Positions 1 through 8,875 of a DNA stretch of 64,000 nt are shown here, piece after piece. The position numbers and the translations under genes were made by a program. The stretch's first letter is position 1. Each line of letters opens with the position of its first letter. The notes beneath the pieces were generated by a model, which worked only from the letters and a program-made list of their open reading frames with translations, was not told where the DNA came from and did no database searches. Origin of the DNA: Flavobacterium granuli (GTDB taxonomy: Bacteria > Bacteroidota > Bacteroidia > Flavobacteriales > Flavobacteriaceae). The DNA is taken from contig NZ_FQWO01000004.1 in NCBI RefSeq assembly GCF_900129705.1, forward strand, positions 248,001-312,000, read 5' to 3'.

Positions 1-1062
<1,062 letters not shown>

Positions 1063-1077
1063 TTATTTGTTGATCGA

Positions 1078-1353
1078 TTAGATTATTGCAAGAATATCAT
1101 CTTCTCTCATTATTAAGTAATCTTTTCCGTCTAATTTCAATTCAGTACCGGCATATTTTCCATAAAGAACACTGTCGCCTATTTTAACGGTCATTGCATG
1201 TTCTTTGGTTCCGTTTCCTACGGCAACAACAGTTCCTTTTTGTGGTTTTTCTTTAGCGGTATCTGGAATAAAAATCCCTGACGCAGTTTTGGTTTCAGCA
1301 GCCGCTGGTTCTATAAGAACTCGGTCAGAAAGTGGTTTAATGTTTAAAGCCAT
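1078..1353 (-). CDS. groS: Co-chaperonin GroES
   Basis: Heptameric lid of the GroEL chamber. The 91-residue protein has the family's normal length. It opens with the [14 protein letters not shown] beta strand, followed by the flexible mobile loop (about residues 18-35, including SGIFIPDTA) that contacts GroEL, and the conserved GK-Y-AGTE segment. It is the first gene of the groES-groL operon. A hairpin that ends the preceding secG unit lies about 80 bp upstream, so groESL has its own promoter region in 1354-1433. Confidence 0.97.
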   Translation of the reverse strand: MALNIKPLSDRVLIEPAAAETKTASGIFIPDTAKEKPQKGTVVAVGNGTKEHAMTVKIGDSVLYGKYAGTELKLDGKDYLIMREDDILAII

Positions 1354-1390
1354 GATTTTATTTTTTTAATTTTATGAATGCTGTTTAGAT

Positions 1391-1406
1391 TTCAGAAATT
1401 ATGCCA
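1391..1406 (-). promoter_or_regulatory. Weak sigma-54-like element upstream of groES
   Basis: On the minus strand the 16 bases read TGGCATAATTTCTGAA. The TGGCA half matches the -24 box of sigma-54 promoters. The -12 half keeps T, G and A of TTGCA but lacks the near-invariant C. It sits about 40-55 bp before the groES start, a suitable distance. It could equally be a degenerate housekeeping -7 box (TAATTTCTG against TAnnTTTG). Confidence 0.2.
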
Positions 1407-1433
1407 TTCTCCAAAAGGTGACATTTTTTCCTA

Positions 1434-1462
1434 TAAAAAATGCCAGCTTTGACAGGCTGGCA
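1434..1462 (-). terminator. Intrinsic terminator after secG
   Basis: On the minus strand TGCCAGC and GCTGGCA form a 7-bp stem followed by a run of six T. It lies 24 bp past the secG stop and separates the secG unit from groESL. Confidence 0.8.
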
Positions 1463-1485
1463 CTTTGTATATATATGTAATTAAA

Positions 1486-1806
1486 CTATTTTGCAGGATT
1501 TGCAGGTACGTTTTGTACAGGAGCAGGAGCTGCAGTTTCTGTATTGTCAATAATTTTAGAATCAGTATCGCTTAATGTTCCTGTAAAACTTAAGCTAGAA
1601 AGTAATACTAAGGCGATTAAAATAGTTGCTAGTGTCCAAGTACTTTTATCTAAGAAGTCAGTTGTTTTTTGTACACCACCCATTTGAGTTGAACCTCCTA
1701 ATGTAGAAGAAAGTCCGCCACCTTTAGGATTTTGAACCATTATAACTACGATTAATAGAAAACAAACTATAGTTATTAAAACTAAAAAAATTGAAAATGT
1801 GCTCAT
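1486..1806 (-). CDS. secG: Preprotein translocase subunit SecG
   Basis: Small inner-membrane subunit of the SecYEG channel. The 106-residue product has a first membrane helix at residues ~3-24, the conserved cytoplasmic loop with QNPKGGGLSS and a GG-rich stretch, a second helix at ~57-75, and an Ala/Pro-rich tail. Length and topology fit the family. It starts 7 bp after the stop of the TPR gene at 1814, so the two are almost certainly cotranscribed, and a terminator follows at 1434-1462. Confidence 0.93.
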   Translation of the reverse strand: MSTFSIFLVLITIVCFLLIVVIMVQNPKGGGLSSTLGGSTQMGGVQKTTDFLDKSTWTLATILIALVLLSSLSFTGTLSDTDSKIIDNTETAAPAPVQNVPANPAK

Positions 1807-1813
1807 TGTTTAT

Positions 1814-2662
1814 TTAATTATTTTGTTGTAAAATCTTTATATCCGAGATGCGGTCTGCAAAGAAACTACTTTTTTCTGGATATTTCAAAATTAATATTTC
1901 ATAAGCTTGAATCGCTTTTTGATATTTTTTTTGTTCCAAATAGACTCTGGCCAAAGTTTCAGTCATCAGATGGCTATTGTCGTCTTTATTGATGTCAATG
2001 TGAATTATGGGTGAAGTGCCATTCTTGACCGGTGAAATCTTTGGACTCGCCTCAATAAACTTGTCTATCAATTCTGCTTTTTTCTTTTTCTCTTCATTTT
2101 CGAATGGAGATTTGGGGGTAATAACAGTATCAACTTCTCTTATTATTGGTTGACTGCTGGAAAGTTGCAGCCATTCTTGGAATGAATGTGTTTCTTTTTT
2201 TGAAAAATCCAAAGGTTTTCCAATGGAGAGTTTGTCTTCAATTTCAGCAGATTCTTTTTTAGTCTCTACAGTTTGAGCTTCCTTGATAGAAGTCAGTATG
2301 GATTGTTCTAAGGGAGTTACCTTAACTTCCGGTTTTTTCTCTGGTACAAATTCAGTACTGTCTATTACATTTATGTCAAGAAGTTCAAGCGCTTTTTTAT
2401 CGAATATTTTTTTCTCAATAGCAATGAAATGATCGGATGTTATGAAATCAAACAAAACGGTTCTGTCAGTGGTATAAGCCGCCGTTACTTTTAAAGCTTG
2501 ATTGTACTTAAAACTATTTTGATTGTAAAGCCCTTTCAGTCTCAAAGCTCTTGCACTTTGAAAAAAAGGGAACTCTTCCAAGACGTTTTCCAAGTCCAGC
2601 GTTTGCTTCTCGGTAATCGTGTCGGGTTTGTTAATTAAATAAGTATAATCAGTGATATTCAT
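1814..2662 (-). CDS. Hypothetical protein with C-terminal TPR-like repeat
   Basis: No named family recognised. The 282-residue product has no signal peptide. Its middle is charged and low in complexity (~110-200). The last ~45 residues read as a tetratricopeptide helix pair (LARVYLEQKKYQKAIQAYEIL then a proline-started helix), suggesting protein-protein contact. I use the ATG at 2662 (MNITDYTYL). An upstream TTG at 2677 would add five residues and is less likely. It lies between lptE and secG in a tight same-strand group, which suggests an envelope-related role by context only. Confidence 0.75.
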   Translation of the reverse strand: MNITDYTYLINKPDTITEKQTLDLENVLEEFPFFQSARALRLKGLYNQNSFKYNQALKVTAAYTTDRTVLFDFITSDHFIAIEKKIFDKKALELLDINVIDSTEFVPEKKPEVKVTPLEQSILTSIKEAQTVETKKESAEIEDKLSIGKPLDFSKKETHSFQEWLQLSSSQPIIREVDTVITPKSPFENEEKKKKAELIDKFIEASPKISPVKNGTSPIIHIDINKDDNSHLMTETLARVYLEQKKYQKAIQAYEILILKYPEKSSFFADRISDIKILQQNN

Positions 2663-2728
2663 TTTTTGAGTGTTCAATGTTCAGTAATCAGTGTTCAGTA
2701 TTTAATAGCTATCTGAATACTTCTTTGT

Positions 2729-3232
2729 TTACCATTTAGCCAGTGATTCGTTAAATATGTCTTGGGTAATTCTATCAAAAATATCTTTTAAAGCCGAATT
2801 TAATGTCGCTCCAGTTAGCTGTTGGTTTGCCGGATAATCATAATAGAATTCAAAAGGTTTTTCAAAATTATCAATCTCTTTGTTTTTATTAGTGAATCGA
2901 ACATTGATTCTTATTTTTAAGCGGTTTTGAGAGGCTTGTTGATCCGCGGTTGCGGTCATTGGGCTAATTCGATAATCTACAATTTCACCTTCATAGGTTA
3001 AATCACCTCCATTTTTGACCAAATTTAAATTGGTTTGATTCTGGATAAGTTCTTGTAAGGCAAGTGTAAATGTACGGTCAATTCCTGGCTCAATCAAGTC
3101 GGAGTTGTTTTGAAAGAAGTTTACTTGAAATGTTTTTGCATCAATTTTTCCTGTTCCGGTAAAGTTGTATACAGAACAACTGCTAAAAGTAGTAAGTAAT
3201 GCAACTGAAATTAAGAAGTATATGTGTCTCAT
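2729..3232 (-). CDS. lptE: LptE family LPS-assembly lipoprotein
   Basis: Outer-membrane lipoprotein expected to partner LptD in inserting lipopolysaccharide. The 167-residue product starts MRHIYF and has a lipoprotein signal with lipobox Cys19 (FSSC). A Bacteroidota-type LptE body follows, with VxFFxN, IDRTFTxAL and LxYEGxIxDYRIxP segments. A longer frame could begin at 3277, but a good TATCTTTG promoter box at 3275-3282 overlaps that start, so the ATG at 3232 is preferred. It sits downstream of the sigma-54 activator and upstream of the TPR protein. Confidence 0.88.
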   Translation of the reverse strand: MRHIYFLISVALLTTFSSCSVYNFTGTGKIDAKTFQVNFFQNNSDLIEPGIDRTFTLALQELIQNQTNLNLVKNGGDLTYEGEIVDYRISPMTATADQQASQNRLKIRINVRFTNKNKEIDNFEKPFEFYYDYPANQQLTGATLNSALKDIFDRITQDIFNESLAKW

Positions 3233-3274
3233 TTTATATTTAAAATTGCTTTGCCAGTCCGCTAACGTTTGGGT

Positions 3275-3282
3275 CAAAGATA
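3275..3282 (-). promoter_or_regulatory. TAnnTTTG promoter box for lptE
   Basis: On the minus strand the box reads TATCTTTG, an exact match to the Bacteroidota -7 consensus TAnnTTTG, with a TTG 22 bp further upstream. It lies 43 bp before the lptE start, so lptE-TPR-secG can be transcribed independently of miaB. Confidence 0.6.
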
Positions 3283-3316
3283 TTCATTTTCAATTCACGA
3301 TTCACAATTTGAATTT

Positions 3317-4573
3317 TTACAAATCAAACTGTTTTATTTTGCGGTATAGCGTTCTTTCGGAAATGCCTAATTCATCTGCTGCGGCTTTTCTTTTTCCTTT
3401 ATTTTTTTCTAATGATTTTTTTATCATTTCAATTTCTTTCTGTTCCAGTCTCAAGATTTCTTCTTCCTCTATTGTTTCGGCAAAAAGGTAGTTTTCATCA
3501 TTTTCCTGATATGCTTCCTCTTTGTTTTGGTTTGCGATCAAAGCGGTTCTTGGTTCTTCTTCAAAATCGATTTCACTGTCGTTTTCTTTAGAACCATATA
3601 TCTTTTTGATTAAATTCTGATTGGTTTCCTGTACTTTAGAACTGCCATTTTGCATTAATTCTAAGGTGAGTTTTTTTAAATCATGTAAATCACTTTTCAT
3701 GTCAAAAAGAACTTTATACAAAATTTCCCTTTCGGTACTGAAATCACTTTCTTCTTTTTTAGTTTTGATAACTGAGGGCAAGTTGCTCCCTTCAGTGGGT
3801 AAGTAGGAATGCAAAGTTGCCGCAGTGATATCACGATTGGTTTCTAATACAGAAATTTGTTCAGCTACATTTCGCAGCTGACGTATGTTTCCGCTCCATC
3901 TGAATTTTTGCAATACTTGAACTGCTTCATCATCTAGTTTTAACGGAGGCATTTTGTACTTGTGGGCAAAATCGGCGACAAATTTTCGGAACAATAAATG
4001 AATGTCATCTTTTCGGTCTCGTAAAGGAGGTAAAGAAATTTCTACAGTACTTAAACGATAGTATAAGTCTTCACGAAATTTTCCTTTTTCGATGGCGTCA
4101 AATAAATTGACATTCGTAGCTGCTACAATTCTTACATCTGTTTTTTGTACTTGTGAAGAACCTACTTTTATGAATTCGCCGTTTTCCAGTACACGAAGCA
4201 GTCTGACTTGAGTTGTAAGGGGTAATTCACCCACTTCGTCAAGGAAGATAGTTCCGCCGTTGGCAACTTCAAAATAACCTTCTCGGGTGCTGGTAGCTCC
4301 TGTAAAAGATCCTTTTTCGTGACCAAAAAGTTCACTGTCAATGGTTCCTTCAGGGATTGCGCCGCAGTTTACGGCAATATATTTTCCATGCTTTCTGTGT
4401 GAAAGGGAATGGATTATTTTTGGGATGCTTTCTTTTCCTACTCCGCTTTCCCCCGTGACTAAAACTGAAATATCAGTAGGGGCAACTTGAATAGCTTTTT
4501 CTATAGCGCGATTCAGCTTTGGGTCATTCCCAATAATCTCAAATCGTTGTTTTATATTTTGAACGCTTTCCAT
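3317..4573 (-). CDS. Orphan sigma-54-dependent transcriptional activator (AAA+ and Fis HTH)
   Basis: Bacterial enhancer-binding protein that remodels sigma-54 RNA polymerase by ATP hydrolysis. The 418-residue product starts directly with the AAA+ module: Walker A GESGVGKE at 41-48, the sigma-54 contact loop GSFTGA at 88-93 (Ser in place of the usual Ala), and Walker B FLDE at 110-113. A C-terminal Fis-type helix-turn-helix (RKAAADELGISERTLYRK) follows a long acidic linker. No receiver, PAS or GAF domain is present, so the input signal is unknown. It begins 12 bp after miaB and precedes lptE. Confidence 0.92.
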   Translation of the reverse strand: MESVQNIKQRFEIIGNDPKLNRAIEKAIQVAPTDISVLVTGESGVGKESIPKIIHSLSHRKHGKYIAVNCGAIPEGTIDSELFGHEKGSFTGATSTREGYFEVANGGTIFLDEVGELPLTTQVRLLRVLENGEFIKVGSSQVQKTDVRIVAATNVNLFDAIEKGKFREDLYYRLSTVEISLPPLRDRKDDIHLLFRKFVADFAHKYKMPPLKLDDEAVQVLQKFRWSGNIRQLRNVAEQISVLETNRDITAATLHSYLPTEGSNLPSVIKTKKEESDFSTEREILYKVLFDMKSDLHDLKKLTLELMQNGSSKVQETNQNLIKKIYGSKENDSEIDFEEEPRTALIANQNKEEAYQENDENYLFAETIEEEEILRLEQKEIEMIKKSLEKNKGKRKAAADELGISERTLYRKIKQFDL

Positions 4574-4585
4574 GCTGTCTTTATT

Positions 4586-6031
4586 TTAATTCATTTCGCT
4601 TAGTCCAATGGCTTCTCCTTTTAAGGTTCCGCTGGTACAAGAGGTAATTTTTACATTTACAAAGTCACCAATCTTGTAATTCTCTTTTGGGAAAACAACC
4701 GTAATACTTTGTGAGTTTCTACCGGAGAATTCTTCGGTTGATTTTTTTGAAACTTTTTCAACCAGAACTTCTACCGTTTGTCCGATAAATTCTTCAGAAC
4801 GCATCCAAGCATGTTTTTGTTGTAAGTCTACAATTTCTTGTAATCTTCTCGCCTTGGTTTCTTCGGTTACATCATCTTCCATTTTTCTACCGGCCAAAGT
4901 CCCTGGACGTTCAGAATAGGAATACATATAACCAAAATTGTATTTCACATATTCCATTAAACTTAAAGTATCTTGATGATCTTGCTCGGTTTCTGTGGGG
5001 AATCCTGCGATCATATCTTGCGAAATAGAGCTGTTGGGAATAATGGTTCTGATTTTGTCAATCAAAGTCATGTATTCCTCGCGCGTATGCAAACGGTTCA
5101 TTTCTTTTAGAATTCTATTACTTCCTGATTGAACCGGTAGGTGAATGTGTTTGCAAATATTTGGGTATTTGGCAATAACATGCAATATGCTTTCGTGCAT
5201 ATCCTGTGGATTTGATGTCGAAAAGCGTATGCGCATTTTTGGAAAACCAACGGCTACCATTTCCAGTAATTGGTCAAAATCGACTGCGGTAGCTTTTTGC
5301 ATATCAGAGGCATTTTCGAAATCTTTTTTCAATCCGCCGCCATACCATAAATAGCTGTCTACATTTTGTCCCAAAAGTGTAATTTCTTTAAATCCTTTAT
5401 CCCATAAATCCTGAATTTCCTTCATGATGCTTTGGGGTTCACGGCTACGTTCGCGTCCTCGTGTAAATGGCACCACGCAAAAAGTACACATATTATCACA
5501 GCCACGGGTGATGGAAACTAAGGCGGTAATGCCGTTGCTCATCAATCGTACCGGAGAAATATCGCCATAGGTTTCATCTTTGGACAAAATCACGTTGATC
5601 GCATCGCGGCCTTCTTCGACTTCTTGTAAAAGATTTGGTAAATCTTTATAGGCATCAGGCCCCACAACAAGGTCTACGATCTTTTCTTCTTCGAGGAATT
5701 GACTTTTCAACCGTTCGGCCATACAGCCCAAAACGCCCACCTTCATTTTTGGATTAATGCGTTTTACGGCATTGTATTTTTCTAAACGCTTGCGTATGGT
5801 TTGCTCTGCTTTATCTCTGATGGAACAGGTGTTTACCAAAACCAAATCAGCTTCTTCCAAAATCTGGGTCGTATTGTATCCTCCATCAGATAATATGGAA
5901 GCTACGATTTCACTGTCGGAAAAATTCATTGCGCAGCCGTAACTTTCTATGAATAGTTTTTTAGTGTTTTGCGGTTTTTGTTCTAATACAAGAGTTTCCC
6001 CTTGTTTGCTTTCTTCAATAATCTTTTCCAT
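4586..6031 (-). CDS. miaB: tRNA-2-methylthio-N6-dimethylallyladenosine synthase MiaB
   Basis: Radical-SAM methylthiotransferase that converts i6A37 to ms2i6A37 in tRNAs reading UNN codons. The 481-residue product has the three-cysteine N-terminal UPF0004 domain (YGCAMN, NTCSIRDKAE, GCMAER), the radical-SAM cluster motif RGCDNMCTFCVVPFTRGRERS, and a C-terminal TRAM domain (~415-480). MiaB is favoured over the related RimO and MtaB because of the N-terminal motif set and the CxxxCxxC context. It is first in a minus-strand unit with the sigma-54 activator. Confidence 0.95.
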   Translation of the reverse strand: MEKIIEESKQGETLVLEQKPQNTKKLFIESYGCAMNFSDSEIVASILSDGGYNTTQILEEADLVLVNTCSIRDKAEQTIRKRLEKYNAVKRINPKMKVGVLGCMAERLKSQFLEEEKIVDLVVGPDAYKDLPNLLQEVEEGRDAINVILSKDETYGDISPVRLMSNGITALVSITRGCDNMCTFCVVPFTRGRERSREPQSIMKEIQDLWDKGFKEITLLGQNVDSYLWYGGGLKKDFENASDMQKATAVDFDQLLEMVAVGFPKMRIRFSTSNPQDMHESILHVIAKYPNICKHIHLPVQSGSNRILKEMNRLHTREEYMTLIDKIRTIIPNSSISQDMIAGFPTETEQDHQDTLSLMEYVKYNFGYMYSYSERPGTLAGRKMEDDVTEETKARRLQEIVDLQQKHAWMRSEEFIGQTVEVLVEKVSKKSTEEFSGRNSQSITVVFPKENYKIGDFVNVKITSCTSGTLKGEAIGLSEMN

Positions 6032-6065
6032 AATTCACTTTCAAAAGTGTGTTTTAATAAGGCGG

Positions 6066-6073
6066 TAAAGGTA
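6066..6073 (-). promoter_or_regulatory. Candidate promoter box for miaB
   Basis: On the minus strand TACCTTTA, one mismatch from TAnnTTTG, with a TTG 21 bp upstream. It is 35 bp before the miaB start. Confidence 0.4.
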
Positions 6074-6314
6074 CAATTATTTGAGTGAATATGACAAGAT
6101 GTCAGATAAAGAATTAACATTGTTTTTTGTTTTTAAAATAAAGGTATCGGGCTTTTTAATCGAAATATAATCTAATTGAATGGCTCAATAGTGAAAAGAT
6201 AGTTGGAACTTTTGATGTTAAAAAAACCGTGTTTTGTATGCCGATTCTTGTTTATATTTAATCTGTGTGTTTTTTAAAATTCAGTTGAAAATCTCTATAT
6301 TTAAAAAAAACTTC

Positions 6315-6322
6315 TACTTTTG
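6315..6322 (+). promoter_or_regulatory. TAnnTTTG promoter box for topA
   Basis: TACTTTTG matches the consensus exactly and lies 19 bp before the ATG at 6341. No convincing -33 box is visible. Confidence 0.55.
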
Positions 6323-6340
6323 TCCAAGAAAAATAGAGCA

Positions 6341-8872
6341 ATGGCAAAGAATTTAGTGATAGTTGAGTCACCTGCAAAGGCGAAAACAATAGAGAAATTT
6401 CTAGGGAGTGATTTTCAGGTGGAGTCAAGTTATGGGCATATTGCCGACTTGCCTTCGAAGGAAATCGGGGTAGATGTAGAGCATGGTTTTAAGCCAAAAT
6501 ATGAAGTTTCTGCTGATAAAAAAGCATTGGTTTCCAAGTTGAAAACTTTAGCTAAAAATGCCGAAATGGTTTGGTTAGCAAGTGATGAGGATCGCGAGGG
6601 TGAAGCTATTTCTTGGCATCTTGCCGAAGAATTGAAGTTAGATAAGAAGAAAACAAAACGTATTGTTTTTCATGAGATTACCAAGAATGCTATTTTGAAA
6701 GCAATCGATAATCCTCGTGAAATTGATTATAATTTAGTAAACGCACAACAAGCACGTCGCGTTTTAGACCGATTGGTGGGTTACGAATTGTCTCCTGTTT
6801 TATGGCGAAAAATTAAAGGAGGACTTTCTGCGGGTCGAGTGCAATCGGTTTCGGTTCGTTTGATTGTAGAGCGTGAAAGAGAAATTCAGAATTTCAAAGC
6901 GGTTGCATCTTATTCAGTTGTGGCAGAATTTACCAATGAATCCGGAAAAACATTCAAAGCTAAACTGCCTAAGAACTTCAATACGAAACAAGAAGCCGAA
7001 GATTTTTTAAGTAAAAATATCGGTTCTACTTATAAGGTAGCGGATTTAGAAACCAAGCCTACCAAAAAATCACCAACAGCGCCGTTTACCACTTCTACTT
7101 TGCAACAAGAAGCCGCCAGGAAATTGTATTTGCCTGTTGGGATTACCATGCAACTTGCGCAACGTTTATACGAGGCGGGACTTATTACTTACATGAGAAC
7201 AGATAGTGTAAACCTTTCTAAAGATGCGATGGATGCTGCTGAAGCTGAAATTATTAAATCTTATGGAAAAGAATTCTCTAAACCTCGAACTTTTGCTAAT
7301 AAAAGTAAAGGGGCACAGGAAGCACATGAGGCGATTCGTCCAACTGATATGTCCCGTCATACGGTAAATATTGACAGAGATCAAGCGCGTTTGTATGATT
7401 TGATTTGGAAAAGAACTTTGGCTTCGCAAATGAGTGATGCGCAATTAGAGCGTACAAATGTGAAAATTGAAGCCAATAATCATAGCGAAATATTTACTGC
7501 ATCTGGTGAAGTGTTGCTTTTTGAAGGTTTCTTGAAAGTGTATTTGGAAGGTCACGATGACGACGAAGAGGAACAGGAAGGAATGTTGCCGGCAATGAAA
7601 GTCAACGAAAAATTACAAAACAATTACATCACGGCCACCGAGAGATATTCGCGTCCGCCGGCTCGTTATACCGAAGCTTCTTTGGTGAAAAAATTAGAGG
7701 AATTAGGAATTGGCCGTCCTTCAACTTATGCGCCAACGATTTCTACCATTATCAATAGGAATTATGTGGAGAAAGGAAATTTGGACGGACAAGAAAGAAA
7801 TTACACGCAGCTTACTTTGCAATCTGGGAAAGTAGGAGAGAAGCTGCTAAAGGAAAATACAGGTTCTGATAAAGGGAAATTAGTACCAACAGATATTGGT
7901 ACGATTGTTACGGATTTCTTGGTGAAGAATTTTGGAAATATTCTAGATTATAATTTCACTGCAAAAGTGGAACAAGATTTTGATGAAATAGCCGAAGGAA
8001 ATATTGTTTGGACAAAAATGATGCAAGAATTCTATGATCAATTTCATCCAACGGTGAAAGATGTGGAAGCAAATGCAGAAAGAGAAAGCGGAGAACGAAT
8101 TTTAGGGACAGATCCTAAAACTGGAAAACCGGTTTCGGTTCGTTTGGGTAAATTTGGTCCAATGGCTCAAATTGGAGCTGCAGATGATGAAGATAAAAAA
8201 TTTGCCAGTTTAATGGCGGATCAAAATATTGGGAATATCACTTTGGAGGAAACCCTGAATTTATTTTTGTTGCCCAAAAATCTAGGAAATTACAAAGACG
8301 AAGAAGTGGAAGTGAGTAATGGTCGTTTTGGCCCTTATATTCGCCATGGAGCCGCTTTTGTTTCTTTGCCAAAAGGCGAAAATCCTTTGGATGTAGATTT
8401 TGAAAGAGCGAAGGAATTAATTGATGAAAAAGCATTGGCCGATGCGCCTATAGCTGTTTATAAAGGAGAAGGTGTTCAAAAAGGAGTGGGACGTTTTGGG
8501 CCATTTATAAAATGGAACGGAATATTCATCAATGTAAGTAAGAAGTACGATTTTGATAATTTATCTCAATCGGATATCGAAGCATTGATAGAGGATAAAC
8601 TTCAGAAAAATATTGATAAGGTTTTGCATAACTGGGAAGAAGAAGGGATCTTGGTTGAAAAAGCGCGTTGGGGACGTTCGGTTATTACCAAAGGTAAAAT
8701 CAAAATTGAGTTGAGTAAAGATATAGATGCAACAAAATTAACCTTGGCCGAAGTTCAAGAAATGATTGCTAAGAAAACTCCAGTAAAGAAAGCTGCTGCC
8801 AAGAAAGCTCCGGCTAAAAAAACAGCAGAGAAAAAACCGGCGGCAAAGAAAACTGTAGCTAAAAAGAAATAA
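6341..8872 (+). CDS. topA: DNA topoisomerase I (type IA)
   Basis: Relaxes negative supercoils through a covalent 5'-phosphotyrosine. The 843-residue product starts MAKNLVIVESPAKAKTI. A TTG seven codons upstream falls in the promoter box and is rejected. The Toprim domain has Glu9 and the DEDREG motif at 82-87. The catalytic Tyr284 is in LITYMRTDS. The C-terminus has three topoisomerase C-terminal repeats (GKFGPM, GRFGPYIRHG, GRFGPFIKW) instead of Cys4 zinc fingers, then a Lys/Ala/Pro-rich histone H1-like tail over about the last 35 residues. The order topA - arginase-like gene - gldKLMN is, to my knowledge, common in flavobacteria. Confidence 0.97.
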   Translation: MAKNLVIVESPAKAKTIEKFLGSDFQVESSYGHIADLPSKEIGVDVEHGFKPKYEVSADKKALVSKLKTLAKNAEMVWLASDEDREGEAISWHLAEELKLDKKKTKRIVFHEITKNAILKAIDNPREIDYNLVNAQQARRVLDRLVGYELSPVLWRKIKGGLSAGRVQSVSVRLIVEREREIQNFKAVASYSVVAEFTNESGKTFKAKLPKNFNTKQEAEDFLSKNIGSTYKVADLETKPTKKSPTAPFTTSTLQQEAARKLYLPVGITMQLAQRLYEAGLITYMRTDSVNLSKDAMDAAEAEIIKSYGKEFSKPRTFANKSKGAQEAHEAIRPTDMSRHTVNIDRDQARLYDLIWKRTLASQMSDAQLERTNVKIEANNHSEIFTASGEVLLFEGFLKVYLEGHDDDEEEQEGMLPAMKVNEKLQNNYITATERYSRPPARYTEASLVKKLEELGIGRPSTYAPTISTIINRNYVEKGNLDGQERNYTQLTLQSGKVGEKLLKENTGSDKGKLVPTDIGTIVTDFLVKNFGNILDYNFTAKVEQDFDEIAEGNIVWTKMMQEFYDQFHPTVKDVEANAERESGERILGTDPKTGKPVSVRLGKFGPMAQIGAADDEDKKFASLMADQNIGNITLEETLNLFLLPKNLGNYKDEEVEVSNGRFGPYIRHGAAFVSLPKGENPLDVDFERAKELIDEKALADAPIAVYKGEGVQKGVGRFGPFIKWNGIFINVSKKYDFDNLSQSDIEALIEDKLQKNIDKVLHNWEEEGILVEKARWGRSVITKGKIKIELSKDIDATKLTLAEVQEMIAKKTPVKKAAAKKAPAKKTAEKKPAAKKTVAKKK

Positions 8873-8875
8873 AAA

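Larger units (their letters stand above)
6032..6340. other. Divergent intergenic region miaB / topA
   Basis: 309 bp without a gene. It carries the outward promoters of miaB (left) and topA (right). The remainder is very AT-rich and shows no further ORF, hairpin or repeat that I could support. Confidence 0.7.
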
